This document shows positions 1 through 13,000 of a DNA stretch of 64,000 bases, piece by piece. The position numbers and the translations under genes were made by a program. The notes below the pieces were generated by a model. That model had not been told where the DNA came from and made no database searches. It saw only the letters and a list, made by a program, of their open reading frames with translations. Numbering within the stretch: position 1 is the stretch's first letter; each line of letters begins with the position of its first letter. Origin of the DNA: Aquanectria penicillioides (Eukaryota; Ascomycota; Sordariomycetes; Hypocreales; Nectriaceae). Location: the NCBI GenBank assembly GCA_003415625.1, contig PYIU01000004.1:2790001-2854000 (forward strand), read 5' to 3'.

Positions 1-1380
1 AAGAAGTGATAAGTCTACGAATCCGTCATCTCGACGATATCACTTTTTTAGTGAGACACTTGAGCGCGACGTGTTCCCATGAATAATTATCCACGTAGTA
101 CATCTCCTGTCACATGTGTATGCCGTAGACTTGGAACACGGGTAAGTTAAAGGACGAACCAAATCTCGCGCAAACGCAGATATGGTGATAGGCGGCAACA
201 GCAAACACCAGCAGACAGAAGCAACGTCTTCATAATCCAGGCCAATTGTGTGCCGCCTGATTGCAAAACCCGACATGAGCGACTATGCGATTAACCGGCG
301 GCTGCCCTATGACAGCCTAGCGAAATGACTCAGTGTTTTGATAAGACAACGAGGGAATGAAGATTTTCTTTTTGGCACAAGGAGCTGATGGAGCGGAGCA
401 CACAGCGGCCACGAGATCACGACATGCACCGGATAGTTGGTTGGCGGATAAGTTTGTCCTGGACAACGTAGTCAACACCACCATGACAGATCACCATGAG
501 TCAATGAGTGAGTGAGGGAGTTTCCAAGGTCTGTTTGTCCGCCTGCCTGCCCATCTCCATGTCTGTCTACCTGGCCGGCTGACTGATTCCCTCCCAGCTT
601 CGTGGTTCCTCCTCGGCGCTTCTCCGATGCCTCATGACCCCCCTTCATCCATTGTCCTAGACAGGGTCTCCCTTTGTCTTCGTAGAAACACGACCAACCT
701 CAACAACTACAAACACAAAACACCGCCTACTCCATCGAGCCCAACCTCCCCAAGCGCCACCCAACTGCAGTGAGTCCTTTGTTCCGAACGCAGGCCTCGG
801 CGAATCGGGGTGACACAGCTGACAAAGGTGGGCAGGTGAGATGGCAAAAAGAAGCTGAGAAAAAATTTTGGTCCTTTCTTTTTTGGCGCACCAGACTGGC
901 GGCGTGACTGGTCTGGTGATGACCTACGTAGTTGAGCCGGAATCAGCCGCTGGATGAGACAAGCCGCTCCTGTCACAAGGTGTCAGGCCAACGCCGACTC
1001 CGGCCCCTTCGAGGAAACGAGGGGGATGCCGAGAGAGAAGCCCAACCGACGGACTGAACACTCCGGTTCGATATCACGTCCTGCCGTGGCATGGCGATCA
1101 ACGACACAGAGATCAGACAAGATAGCACGCACAACACGTCATAGTCGCACCTAGCGTAGGATTTGCTTGACCATAGCATAGATTTCCACAGAACCACACA
1201 CATTCATGTAAACTACTCAATACAAGCAAGCGATCAAAGCTGGAATTGCGCAACTTTTCCCTTTCGTTCCGTCGATCTCTTGATACCACTCGTCCGCATC
1301 CCAAAAAACTCAGGAACCTAGCGGCGAAAGAAATTGACCCATCTTGTAGCGAAAACTACACCAAAACACCAACCGATACT
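1..1380. other. Intergenic, no supported gene
   Basis: This is the region downstream of the SUB2 gene. Only short open frames without recognisable motifs are present on either strand. I see no tRNA, rRNA or mobile-element signature. Confidence 0.6.
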
Positions 1381-3424
1381 TTAGGACGCCATGTAGGTGC
1401 TGGCGTCGACGCCCTCCTTGGGGAACTCACTATTGAAATGTGGTTAGTCACAGTCTGCAGAGACGAAGGATAAAGGACGGGGAAAAAGCATACGGAAGGG
1501 CGACTTCGAATCGCTTCTCAATCTCCTTGAGGACCTCCTGGTCCTGATCGGAGCTCACAAAGGAGATGGCAAGACCCTTGGTACCGAATCGACCAGCACG
1601 ACCGACTCGGTGAAGGTAGGAGCTGGCATCGCTGGACAGATCGTAGTTGATGGCCAGGTTGATACGCTCGATATCAATACCACGGCCGAACACGTCAGTG
1701 GCAACGCAGATGCGCTTCTTGAACTCCTTGAACTCCTTGTAGCGACGGATACTAGGACACGTTAGACTCTGAGCGCGACTTGTTACAACGGCGACTAGAC
1801 TTACCGCTCCTCCTGGCTGACTCCAGAGTGGACAGCGATCGAGGGGAAGTTGCACTCTCGGAGAAGCTTGTCAAGCTCGTTAGCACGAACGGTGCTCTTG
1901 ACGAAGATGATGACCTGGTTGAACTGGAGGTCATCGAGTAGCTCGTTGAGCCTGCGGTTCTTCTCCTTCTCCTCCAGCTTAATGTAGTACTGCTGGAGAC
2001 CGTGGAGAGTGAGCTTGGTGTCCTCATCCACATAGTGCTCAGTGGGGTTCTGCATGAACTTGCGGCAGATGGGCTTGACCTCCTCGGAGAGGGTGGCGGA
2101 GAACATCATAACCTGCTTCTGTTGGGGAGTGGCACGGAAAACGTCTTGGACGTCAGTACGCATGTCTGCGCTTGGTCAGCAATTGAAAAAAAAAAGGTAG
2201 CCTTCATGGAAGCTTAGACATACCAGGCTGGTCGAGCATCTTATCACACTCATCGAGAACGAAGATGCGGACGCTGCCAAGGCGAAGAGCCTTGTCACGG
2301 ACAAGAGCCTTGAGACGACCGGGAGTACCGACAATGATGTGAGGGCAGGTGTCCTTGTTCTTCAAGGTCTCAATATCCTGCTTGATGGGGGTACCACCGT
2401 AGAAGACACCGGTCTTGATATCGGGCATGTACTTGCTGAAGCGGTTGTACTCATCACGGATCTGGTAAGCCAGCTCACGAGTGTGGCACATGACAACAAC
2501 GGAGACCTCTCCGTTGACGGGCTCAACCTGTTGAAGAGTGGCGAGGACGAAGACAGCAGTCTTACCGAGACCAGACTTGGCCTGGCAGATAATATCACCA
2601 CCCAGAAGAGCCTGAGGGATACAGGTTTGTTGGACTGTCGATCGAACCGAATGTTAGAGTTTGTTTCCAAGAAGCAACGAACGACGGGTGTAGCGTTAAG
2701 GGTCCGTCCATCGTCGCAGCTTAGCCATTGTATCATTTCGCATTCTCCCAATGGGGAGTTGCGATTCGCGACAACAAGCGAATTTAGCCCCAAGACGAGT
2801 GTCTTAGGGCGAGAGGAATTGCATCCGCCAATCGAAGCTGTCAACAAGATGACGCCTCGCATTAGGGTGGATGTCCTCACAATTCTCGTCTGCCTCCACC
2901 ATTTTTTTTTGTTTCAATCCGTTCGTATCAACTGCTTATGTCATGTGCACTTCCGCGCGACAATCTTGACATGCGAGTTGGAAAATGCGACAGACCACCT
3001 TTCACCGGCGGTCTGCTCTTGCTCGGATGGTGCGGATGGTGGGACCGTTTCTCAGGTCCGCATTGAACCGCGTTCGGTGATGACGATAATGACGACGAAT
3101 TTTGTGGCAAGAATGACCATTTCTTCTTGCTTGCGAGATGGACGGACGCTTGAAGGGAGGGGATTTGATGACTTAGGGTATTAGAATTCAGGACTGACCC
3201 TCCGAAGGATGTTCGAAACCACAGTCGCCGATAGCACGAAGCAGCTCAGGCTTCAAAAGGAAGTCACGGAAACCGGTCGAGTGAATGCCGACATAGCTGC
3301 CCTTCTTGTCGACATTGTTGCCGGCAGCGAGCTCGCCCTTCTTGCCGTTGGAGGTGGTGGCGGCGGTTTCGTTACCGCCGATCTCCTCATCGGAGTAGTC
3401 GATGAGATCTTCCTCGTGGGACAT
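1381..3424 (-). CDS. sub2: ATP-dependent DECD-box RNA helicase SUB2 (mRNA export, TREX)
   Basis: SUB2/UAP56 is a nuclear DEAD-box-type ATPase that acts in spliceosome assembly and, within the TREX complex, in mRNA export. Five exons (3424-3199, 2634-2224, 2165-1805, 1751-1494, 1429-1381) join in frame to 434 codons, the usual family length. The protein starts [10 protein letters not shown], which is typical of fungal SUB2 and decides the start, although the frame stays open upstream. Visible motifs are Walker [10 protein letters not shown] (about 94-102), the diagnostic DECD (203-206) instead of DEAD, SAT (235-237), HRVGRAGR (380-387) and the C-terminus STYMAS. All junctions are GT-AG. Intron 1 is 564 bp, far longer than the other three (53-64 bp). 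The gene is divergent from RPR2 across 514 bp. Family assignment is very secure; the splice sites are my own reading. Confidence 0.97.
2635..3198 (-). promoter_or_regulatory. Long first intron of sub2 (564 bp) with internal stem-loop
   Basis: The intron is bounded by GTCAGT and CGACAG. Near its middle is a 9-bp stem closing a 7-nt loop (plus-strand arms 2991-2999 and 3007-3015, one G-U pair). Open frames in the interval, including an antisense one, show no homology I recognise. An autoregulatory role is only a possibility. Confidence 0.6.
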
Positions 3425-3938
3425 GTTGGCGATGATACAAGCGCGGTTAGAACTGGAAATTTGGAAGCTGTTCGCGGCGGCCGTAATCAAACGGGGCTTG
3501 CGATGACGGGGGGATGCGACTCCGGGAGAATGGCGCGTAGTTGAAGGGGAAGATAACCTCGCGTAAGCGTGGCACCTGGGAGAAGGGAGAAAGATGAAGG
3601 AGAAATTGAGGGGCGAAAGAGGATGGTGGAGTGAGAACCCAAGTGGCTCGTTCCAAAGAGGTCTTGAAAGAGGTTTGTTGAGGCTGAGAGGGAAGAGGGA
3701 GATGCCACCAAGACACCAGCAAGAGCCTCCGCGCTGCGCCCTCAGGCAAACAGGCCCGTGCACGCGCACTTTCACGTGACACGTCCAGGCACCCTGACAG
3801 TAGACAGTGTCAAGAAGAAATGAATGCACGGAGTAATGCGAAGCTTCGAGATGAGTCCTTGCGAAGCTCACCTTGTGTGACATAACTGTTGCTAACGAAA
3901 CATCCAAGACTCCCGAGGAAGAAAACCTCAAAATTTCA
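3425..3938. promoter_or_regulatory. Shared divergent promoter of sub2 and rpr2
   Basis: These 514 bp separate the two divergent start codons. They contain pyrimidine-rich stretches on the SUB2 sense strand, typical of fungal housekeeping promoters. No specific transcription-factor site can be assigned by eye. Confidence 0.55.
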
Positions 3939-4472
3939 ATGGCCAAGGCAAAGGGCCCTCAAGGGGTCCAAAATAGGCATATTTACACCAGAGCGTCCTA
4001 CCTTTACCAAGCTGCAGCTTACCTCGCCAACCAGCAAAGCCATCACCTATCCAGTGCAGCCAAAAAATTATCACCAACCAACAAAGAGCACAGTGCTTCG
4101 ACACCAAGCACCAATGATCATGGTACGTTACAGAACATGTCTCGTCAGATGGTCACTGGCATGCGTTCCGTCAGTTTGAAGGCACAGATTCGACAAAGCC
4201 CGGGTTTGAAACGGACAATGTGCAAATTCTGCGACACTTTTTTGGTTGAAGGCAAAACGTGCACCTCGGTGATTGAGAATGCCAGCAAGGGCGGAAAGAA
4301 GCCATGGGCCGACGTGCTCAAGATTCAATGTACGACATGCGAGAATGTCAAAAGATACCCCGTCGGTGCCCCGAGGCAGAAGAGACTGTCATTGAGGCAG
4401 CAAGAACAACAACAGGCTTCGAATGGCTCGTATGACGACCAGCAGACCGAGAACTCGACACCGGCCACTTGA
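3939..4472 (+). CDS. rpr2: Ribonuclease P/MRP protein subunit Rpr2/Rpp21 family
   Basis: This is a single-exon gene of 177 residues. Rpr2/Rpp21 is a zinc-binding protein subunit of nuclear RNase P, which removes the 5' leader of pre-tRNA; the related Snm1 belongs to RNase MRP. The N-terminus, MAKAKG followed by a basic stretch and [11 protein letters not shown], matches the family's first helix. Two CxxC knuckles follow, CKFC (about residues 96-99) and CTTC (about 130-133), the expected zinc ligands. The tail is Gln-rich and low complexity. An in-frame ATG lies 66 bp upstream, but I chose 3939 because family proteins begin at MAK. The segment between the helix and the first knuckle is Ser/Thr-rich and could hide a small intron, though none is needed. 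Snm1 is the alternative identity. Confidence 0.85.
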   Translation: MAKAKGPQGVQNRHIYTRASYLYQAAAYLANQQSHHLSSAAKKLSPTNKEHSASTPSTNDHGTLQNMSRQMVTGMRSVSLKAQIRQSPGLKRTMCKFCDTFLVEGKTCTSVIENASKGGKKPWADVLKIQCTTCENVKRYPVGAPRQKRLSLRQQEQQQASNGSYDDQQTENSTPAT

Positions 4473-7400
4473 AAGTAAACCGGAGAATATCTACGCCAAA
4501 CTTTTATTATGTCCTTAGCGGAACTGGGACGCCGCAACGCTGCTTGTGGACATGAAATCTAGTTAGGCGGTCGTGGCTATTAACCAGATATCATCAATCC
4601 TTCACACGACCTTAGGCAAGCGAGGAGTTGATCACTCTTGGCCTGACGCTATGGAATCTTTGGGATGGCATTGAAACTCTACCCTGGATAGCTGAAACTT
4701 GCCTTTTCTTGGGAGATCGAACAACAGCCATATTCCTACATGTGAAATCCGGAGCACCTCGAGGCCACCGCCAACTCGCCTTGGGAAGAGATAAGTGGGA
4801 TAACCAAAACTCGCACGGCTATTTTGTGGCTATACAGGCAGATGAGACTCGGGGAGATTGTTGCATGAAGCAAGGGAGAGCCTACATGAAAACAAGTCAA
4901 AGTGGCTGGTGAATTATGGGCATCAAAGGAAATTTTCTTTTTGACCGCTGGACCCCGTGCACATGAACGGTGGCCCGGGTCATGCACCTCCTTTGGTGGC
5001 GGCCGAAAAGGGCCTGAGAGAGGTCTGGCCTGTAACGGTGAAAGGCCGAGGAGGGATAGCAAGACAAATATGTCTATTTCTCATTGTACCGGTAAAGCCC
5101 GGCATTTCATAACTCATCAAATGGATGTGACCAACCCAACCGCAATATAGTTCCCGCAACACTGGATTTCTTTGTTTATTAATATTTCAAATCACTTTGT
5201 GGCTTATTCATCTGCATCCTGTCGTGCTACTTGCCCGGCTGTCCTGCTTCTTTGACACTCTCCTCACCGAGGACTTTGCTTGCCGACATGAACCTTGACT
5301 GCCATTAGTAAAAGCCCTTGCTCAACCGCAACCAAGATGTAGTCAATCGGGAGGCGACAGGGCGTGAAAAGAAACTTACAATCCACCGTGCCAGCTGCCT
5401 AGTCCCCTCATCGCCTCCGCCTGCACACTGGTCATGCGCAACAAGTTCTCGGTGTCGGAGAGGTTGGCTGACAATTGTGCGAGTTGCGAGTTTAACTGCG
5501 CCTTACCTGGGTATTAGTGATATGATCAAGAACCGATACCCCCCTCAAACAAAGCTGGGGCTCTGGGAAACCGATGCATTCCTTCAAAGCGATATGGAAC
5601 TCACCAGTTGTCTCGACTTGACAGCGCTGCCGCTAGTGGCCATGCTCTGCCGCACCTGCGAGCCGCCGATGTTCCGTGTCGACATAGCTCTAGTATTATT
5701 TCTGGAATACAAACTCCTAGGCCGGCTAAATAATAGCCTTGATAGGCTTTTATCTCGCGGTTCTCTGGGGGAACAGAAGTTTCTCACTTCTGGGGTGGGA
5801 GGTTTGTTGATCTGCGAGCGATGGCGGGGTAACGTAACTAACCTAAAGGAAGTGACGTAGGCTTAGATGGGTAGAGACTTTGGCACATATAGAATGATTG
5901 GACACAAAGGATATGAAAATGAGAGAAGAAGTCTTGAGGGTAGCCAGCACGCGGCAACTATCAAAGATGAGGGGGCAAGAGGGTTATGCTTCGCGTCGCG
6001 TCGAGTGGATAGAGAGGGTGGTCGAGTTGGAGATGGCCCGTGCGTTTCATCTCTAGGAGATACTAATTCATACGTTTATCGGCAAGAATCCCTTTGACAG
6101 GCTCCTTGATCTTGACATTAAGAGGTTTGGTTCAGTTTAAGAAAAAAAATATGGAACAACCATGAGTTATGCTAGTTATTGCTATGACTTATTATGTCTG
6201 ATTGGCCAATAGTATCGACTTCAAACCCTTGCCAATACACGACTACTTTGACAACCGTTTTGGTGGGCACCCTGACATTTTGCACGCTCCAATATTCATC
6301 CATCGACAGCTCAATTTCACCATCATCAAACCATACTATGCATTATACTCCTAGGACACCAAATTCGCCCCGAACCACTTTCAAATATTATCAAGGTGGG
6401 GATACTCAACGAATTACCATCTCTCCAGATTGGAGTGCTGCTTCATTGCTGCAAACCTAATTTCACTGAGCCCTTGTACTACCCAGCCGCCACCACACTC
6501 ACAACACTCCCGCAAAAACCGAGAATTTCTTCCCCATTTCTTCTTCATTTGTGGCAAATGCGCTCTGGGAACAAAATCGGGCTTCATCCCCGCCAATTTT
6601 CTGTCAGGTAACTTTCATGTTGTCTATCTTCCGTCACACTTCTCCATCTCGGGGTTTCCAGTCGCCCATAAAAACAGCTCGCCAGAAACAAGAGCAATAA
6701 CCAGAGAAGTAAAAGAAGAAAGAATCATCCGTAATCTAATTTGCTGTGTGTACCTCCGCAAAAAAACAAATAAAAACAATACCTGTCATACTCCCCTCGG
6801 CTACACATCTCCGGGCATCCTGAGGGCTGCCCATCGATTGTATGGGTGGGGGACTCAAACCAGGAATCAAAGACACGACCGGTTTTATGCACGCCTTGGA
6901 ATCATCCCATTCTACCATCCACATCTTCGTCTGAGCCTCCGACGACCTGTCCCTGACTTTTCCATCAATGACGCCTTTCGCTTAGCTTAGGCACGCTGGT
7001 TGACATCCATGCAGTACGCTGATAGAAAAGGTAGTAGAGACGCTGGTCGGAAGCTCTTGACGGCCCGATAATCGATTATATGCTAAATAGCGCAAGAACA
7101 TAAATCCCGGTCCCAATGCAATATTACCAGAATAGGTTACTTCGGCTTTGTCGTTCCAATGCGTATGTACGGGACTATACCGAGTCCATAGGAATTATGA
7201 AGACATCATCTTCCAAGAATAGTCCAAACTGACCCCGACCCAGTGTCGTATCGTCTCGTGTGCTGATGGAGCTGAGGAGTATAAAAAAAAACAAAATGAA
7301 ACGGTTGTCTTCGTAGGATGTATGTCGTGGTATGACTGTGTTGCCCTGACGCTCAAATATTTGGTCAAGGTAGAGGTCTCGAGTTAGACCTAAAAGTACT

Positions 7401-7560
7401 AGGGCGCACCATGTGCCTCATTCCATATGTTGGTGGGCTTTCTCAGAATGTGCTGTTGTATTCGTTGGGCTGATTCAACTTGATTGGCGGATACGATTGA
7501 AATCTGTTCACGCTGCCTGCATGGTGCGGTTGTGGGTTGTTGTAATTACTTGGTATCGGC
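4473..7560. other. Intergenic, no supported gene (about 3.1 kb)
   Basis: Open frames of up to 186 codons occur (for example at 5318-5860 and 6430-6990), but none shows a motif, domain-like composition or plausible splicing partners. The right half is the downstream flank of the minus-strand ketopantoate-reductase-like gene. A 12-bp palindrome, ATAATCGATTAT, lies near 7068-7080. I see nothing else. Confidence 0.5.
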
Positions 7561-10044
7561 TTACCGCACGCCGATGGGTGGGCGCTGCCCTAAGCTGCCC
7601 TGACTACTATGAGCTGATGGATCCGAGTCGAATTCACCACTGTCCGCGCTGGCGCTCGCACTGCCCGTCAGACTTCGAACGTTTCTAGGCTTAGTTTGGA
7701 GGAGGGTGCTCACCCCGATATGTTGCTCAACCTGCTGCGGGGCCAATTGATTGCCCTGGCCTGGAGGATATCGCGGAACGGGTTGGCGAACACCGTCGGG
7801 GGGCGATGGGCGTCCGTTCGGTCCAGGTCCGTATCCGTTTGGTGGGGAGGGTCGGCGGCTACCGCCTCGCATCGATGGGCTGTAAGGATTTCCCGGAGAT
7901 TGACTTGTTCGTCGAGGATAGGCGCCATTCATACCAGGGGGACCACCGCCTGGGCCGAATTGAAGCTCATCCAACCTCGATGCCGTTAGTGAATTGGCCC
8001 GTGAGCCGGCATTCATTGTGCCCCGATCAACGGTACCGTAGCGGTTGGAAGAATAGTTCATGAGGGGGTCGTCAAGAATGTCGGCAGTGGTGGTGGGAGC
8101 GTGGCTCATCTGGCTCGATCGGTTACGATTGCCAAAGCTGGGGCGGAACCTGCCTCCACGGCCGGCTGGTTGCTGAAGGTCGTCTGGGTTACGACGGATC
8201 TGTGCTGCCGAGGGGCCAGGCCCTTTTCGGTTCTTCCTTGACGTGACGCTCATCATGTCAAAGTTGTCCGGGTCGATCATTGGGGGTGCAGGGTTAGCAG
8301 TAGGGTCGACGTAGTCATCATCATCGTCGTCATCGTCATCAAATACTTGTTTGCTGTTCCGCATGGGGGGAGGACCACGACGGTGAGGCCCCGCGGGTGG
8401 CGGTCCACGGCGCATTCGCATTTCCTGATCTCTAAGAGCCATCTCACGCTGTCGGATTTGCATCTCTCGCTCACGGAGAGCGTACTCAGGATCACCGCCA
8501 GCCCCCGAGTGTTCCGAGCCTTCCGGAATGTCGTCGTATAGGACCAGGTGCGAAAACTCGTCCAGGTTACCCTCATCCATAGATCCTCGTCTCGAAGGCT
8601 GTCTTGACCCGCCACCGTTCACCATGTTCATATTCATTGATGGGGGGATTCTGCCATAACCATTTGGTGGTGGACCACCGTTGATCGAAGGAGGACCTCG
8701 GCGCATTCCTGTTTGGCTAAGGCTCGAAGAATTCCTCGGCCGGGGGCCTCGGGGTGGCATTCCGTTGCCGTTCATCATGGGAGGAGGACGGTGGCCATTT
8801 TGAGAGGGCATTCGAGGAGGTAGGGGTGATGAGGCGGTTGGAGAGCCGGGCGGGGCAATGGCGGCAGGATCACCAGGCTTAGGTCTGCTTCGGTTGGCGA
8901 TGTTGAGGTTGTGAAGCACGGCGTAGAGCGTTTCGATTCGGGGCACGGCAACATTAGAGTCGCGAGCAAGCTTGATAGGTGAACCGAGGTAAATTTCCAC
9001 CTCCATTGGCCTCCTGGCGATGTAATCCTGCCACATGATGCTTTCTGATGGGGTCTTGGTCATCTCGCTGATCGTCTTCTGCTTAAACTCGGCGTCGAAT
9101 TTGCAGCCGTTAGCATTGGCCAAGGCAATTAGCTCGTCAATGACACTGGAAACAAGATCCTTCACTCCGACTTTCTCGATGAGAACTGAGTGGTTAGGCG
9201 TCTCAAAAATGACACTTGCGGGGTGAAAAGCAATCGGGCTAGATCGTTGGTTAGATCAGATCACTCTTGGAAAGGGGCTCTCAGTTGGCGACATACCCAA
9301 TTACCCTCTCAAACTGTTGTTGTCGGATGTTTTGAGACACTTTGCAATCGACTTGCCCAGAGCTCAGTGTTACTGCTAGCGCCTGGGCCATGTCCTCCTG
9401 GATGGATGGGGAGATACGGTCATTCCTGCTGGCAGGGCCAACCCACATTTCGGTTGATCCCTTGTGCTCAAACTCACTCTGGCCAAGCTGCATCACCTCG
9501 GCACCAGATACAAGCGATAGTACAACATTGGTTGGATATCGCTCCTCGATGGCGGCCTCAACGCCCAAAGTGTGTGTAGTGTTGATAAGAATGCATGTGT
9601 GGTGAGGAGTAACGACAGAGTCGATAACGGCGGCTAGGTCGTAGACATCGGGGAGAGCTTTTACACAGAGAACGACGTAATCGAAAGGACCTTCTCGAGC
9701 GTGTGCGGCATCTTCGGGGTTTCGTACAACTGTAGTTGGCGTCAGTGGGCCATTCTCGACAGTGGCATGGTTATACGACGTACCGTGTCGCGGTTTGAAT
9801 CGCTCGTTACCGAAGACGGAGGATCTAGGAAGTTAAAAAGGCAACCGGTCAGTGGGAGATTGAAAGGACATCCGAGAGGAGCGGCCTACTTGAATGAGAT
9901 TCCGTACTGGGCGACATGCTCGTATCCTGATTTCCAAACGAGCGTCACGTCGCAGGCGTTGGTGGCCTGAAGTCTCCAGGACAGGAAGGCCGATACGGGG
10001 TTGCCTCCCACTGAACAAATTCTCATTAGCTCACTGTCGTCCAT
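7561..10044 (-). CDS. Ketopantoate reductase-like protein (PanE/ApbA family) with long disordered tail
   Basis: Four exons (10044-9890, 9824-9784, 9729-9297, 9238-7561) give about 768 residues. The first ~200 look like an NADP-binding Rossmann domain: a glycine-rich turn VGGNPVSAF near residue 12, then a YVVLCVKAL strand typical of this family. Residues ~205-325 resemble the helical ApbA C-terminal domain. Canonical ketopantoate reductases are ~300-380 residues and make pantoate for CoA synthesis. Here about 440 residues follow that are rich in Pro, Gly, Arg and Ser, with a run of nine Asp near residue 510. Fungal homologues of the S. pombe Mug72 type are the closest named relatives I can suggest, and catalysis of the classical reaction is not shown. 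CGGTAAG at the stop codon could also be a splice donor, so the C-terminus is slightly uncertain. Confidence 0.8.
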
Positions 10045-13000
10045 GTTGAGTAGCGGTGGTGGGATGCTGCATCAGCAACAATCCGCTGCTACGTCGTGAT
10101 GATGAAAGGCGGTCGTGGGGAGGAGGGTGAAATTTTGCAAGTTACAGGAGGGGAAGTATGATGGGATGGATGGGTGGATGACGACGAGGGACTGGGCAGT
10201 TTGTAATGACGCGCCAGAGCACGACTGGGGGGCTTAGAGGAACAAGCTAAGGTATGAAGGGAGAATTGCAGGAGAAGAGGGACAACGGACCAGATAGAAT
10301 CTTGAGCCTAGACGTTACAGGCGCCATGGTTTCTGATGGGGCCCTAAAGTGGAACAGTGGGCTGGCCCAAGTTTGAGGGTGTAGCGGAGCGGCCTCTGGC
10401 GATGGACCCGTAGCCTCGGGGCTTGGTGGGTGCCACACGCAGAGAGGTCCGGAAGTGAAGGGGGCGCCTCCCTAGGTTTAGGGATGGCTGGGCCTGAACA
10501 AGGTACAAGCCCAGTGGAGGCGTTATATCGAATATTGCGAGCCGCAGAGCAGACGGCTCCGACGGGATTGAGGGCCGGGGTGAAGTGGAATCACTGGTGC
10601 ATGTATCCAACTATTCTCGGCGAGGGAGCCAGCGAGCGAGTCGCGTTGATGACGGAGCGACGGTGGAAACGACGCCGGCGGCGGAGGTGACAGGCGACGG
10701 TGGAATCAACGACACGCCAGAATCGTGGCGGCAGGTTGGCGTGCCGGGGGGTGGTGGGCAACGGACAACGGGCGGCGCGATCTCGACGGTGGGAGGTCCG
10801 TAGCACTGGGCTGAACTGAACTGAACTGTAGGCGATGAGCGGGTGGCCCAAAACGAAACGAGCGTGGTCGAGAAGTCGACGGGCGTGGGTGACGGGTGGG
10901 ACGAGAGCTGAGCAGGCTGAGTGGGCTTGGGGGAGATTGTCTGGGGTTCGTAGGACAGGACGGTGGGTTTGGGCTGGGACTGGAACTGCAGCTGGAGCTT
11001 GGAGCGGGCGGTGCGGAACAAAGTGTCCCAGACTAGAAGATGACAAAAGACAGAGAGGGTCTTGCTGTTTGGATATTTTGGGAGGGGTGCGTGGGCGTGG
11101 GAGTGGATGGTGGACGTGGACACGGGCGCGGTGTGCGAGAACAGCAGGTTTCTCAAAAGGTGCAGCAGCGTACCTGGAGGCGTCGGCGTCGGCGTACAGC
11201 GCAGTGTACTGACGGGACTAGTGTAAGTGGGCGCTGTGTAGGGGCGTGCCGGGCGTGTGCGTGGGCTTGGGGCCCTGACGAGCTGGACTGGACTGGGGCC
11301 TGCACTTCGTTCAGGTGAATCAGCTTGGGTTGACCAGAGGGGCCTGGGATGAAGATGGGATGGAGCGGTTGATTGATTTTGCTCGTGATTGATTGGGAAA
11401 GGCGCACAAGGGCGACCAGGGCGTAATCAGCGACTCTCTTTGCCAGGGGGAGGCCAAGTACTGTTGGTGCCCATTGCCCATTTACACCTTCGCAATCAAG
11501 GGAAATAAGACAATGTGTGTGCAACAGCGAGGAAGGCAAGCACGAAAGTGGATTGGGGAACCAGGGTGCGCGAGGGAACAGCCAAACGCCCCAGAATCAA
11601 AGCACCACAGGGAACCGGGCACTTCGGGAGTGGCTCAGTGTGTTCGGATAGATTGGGATGGATTTTCGCAGGCAAGGGAATGCCGTACGATGGTTATCCC
11701 CGTCGTCCCGTGTCCAGCAAAATGCCAATCGACGGATGGGGATATAGGGTCGGGGGAAATGATCGAGGGGGGAGGATGGGGGGAGGGGTGATGGAAACAA
11801 GGGAGGATGAGTGAATGAAGAAACAAAAGGATTCAAATTTTCATTTCACCTACCGTTGCTGATAGATAGAATGGAGTGGCTGCTGTTGGACCGGTGGAAC
11901 GACACGTAGGTCGGGAAGAAGCAGAAGAAGAAAAACTCTGTCCTGCTTCTGTTACCTTCTTCCTCTCTCTTGCGTATGTCCCTGTTGCTCTCTCGTCCTC
12001 TCTTTCTCGTTCAAAAGCAAAAGGATCTGATTCCCAAATTGGGCCAAGCGGGCAGTATCAGACCAACAGATGCTGATAGGCACAGAAAACTGGTACCGTG
12101 ATGGAGCGCGGCCCTGGAGCTAACGCGGAGCTGGCGGAGCTTGCGGAGCGAATGTGAAAAAGCGAGCGAATGCCACGAGGGGGCGTGTGGTGCAATGCGA
12201 TGTGATGCAAGTCCCGTGCTGCGCTGTACTGCGTGATTCTGAGCGGCCGTGTGAATCCTTGGCCCGGCTTTGTTATTGAATAGCCGAGACCCCAATCAAG
12301 TTACTTGAATGAGTGGAAAACCCGCAGTTGCAGCTGCAGGGAAATAGTGATGGTCCCTGAATGTCTCTGATTTCTGGGGTGAGCGAAAAGAGAGAAGACC
12401 CGCGTGGCGACGAGAATTCACGAGTGAGTGCGCTTGCGTGCGGGAGGCTTTCCACTGTCCCTGTTTTCAAGGGGCCTTGGTGAGACTGGCTGTCTGCTGT
12501 AGATGGGCCTGTGCTGCGTTTCTTTCTCTGCTCGTCGAGGCGGGGGAGGACGTTGGGTCGACCCTGGAATTTGGTGACTGATTAATTGATTTTGGATGCC
12601 TCCAAGGTAAGGGAATAATTAGGGGTGGGTGGGCGTGAGGGATTCGATGTTGAAGTTAAGATGAGAGGGATTATGAGTTGCGTGGGGCACAGCGACTTCC
12701 TCTTACTTCGTCTTCCTCTTGGCTCGTTTCGTTTCGATTCTCTTTCTTCTTTTATCGTCGTCTTCTTCGTCTCGTCTCAATCTCGGGTATGTCTGTCGTC
12801 TCTGCCAGTGGCGTTGTTCCTACTTTCTTATTCTCCTTCTCCTAACCCCCAAGTTGGAAACCGGGCGCGAATTCGCGTTGCGTCTCGACAGGGAATGGGC
12901 AAGATAGTGAGCGACACCGTCGACGACGAAGAAGCAGTCGCGGAAAGGTCTAAAAGAGAGACTCGTTCGTCGTTGCTTCGTTGCAACCAACCAGCAAAAA

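Noticed and set aside
2339..3184. 281-codon plus-strand open frame opposite SUB2
   Set aside because: It runs antisense across exon 2 and the long intron of SUB2, and the protein has no motif. It is explained by the coding bias of the opposite strand.
3188..3946. N-terminal extension of SUB2 to 252 codons in the first exon
   Set aside because: Fungal SUB2 begins at MSHEED; the upstream part is low complexity and simply lacks stops.
6430..6990. 186-codon plus-strand frame
   Set aside because: No motif, and no splice partner or homology-like block.
7561..10690. Biosynthetic operon linking the ketopantoate-reductase-like gene to pantothenate kinase
   Set aside because: The two CoA-related genes are more than 50 kb apart with many unrelated genes between.
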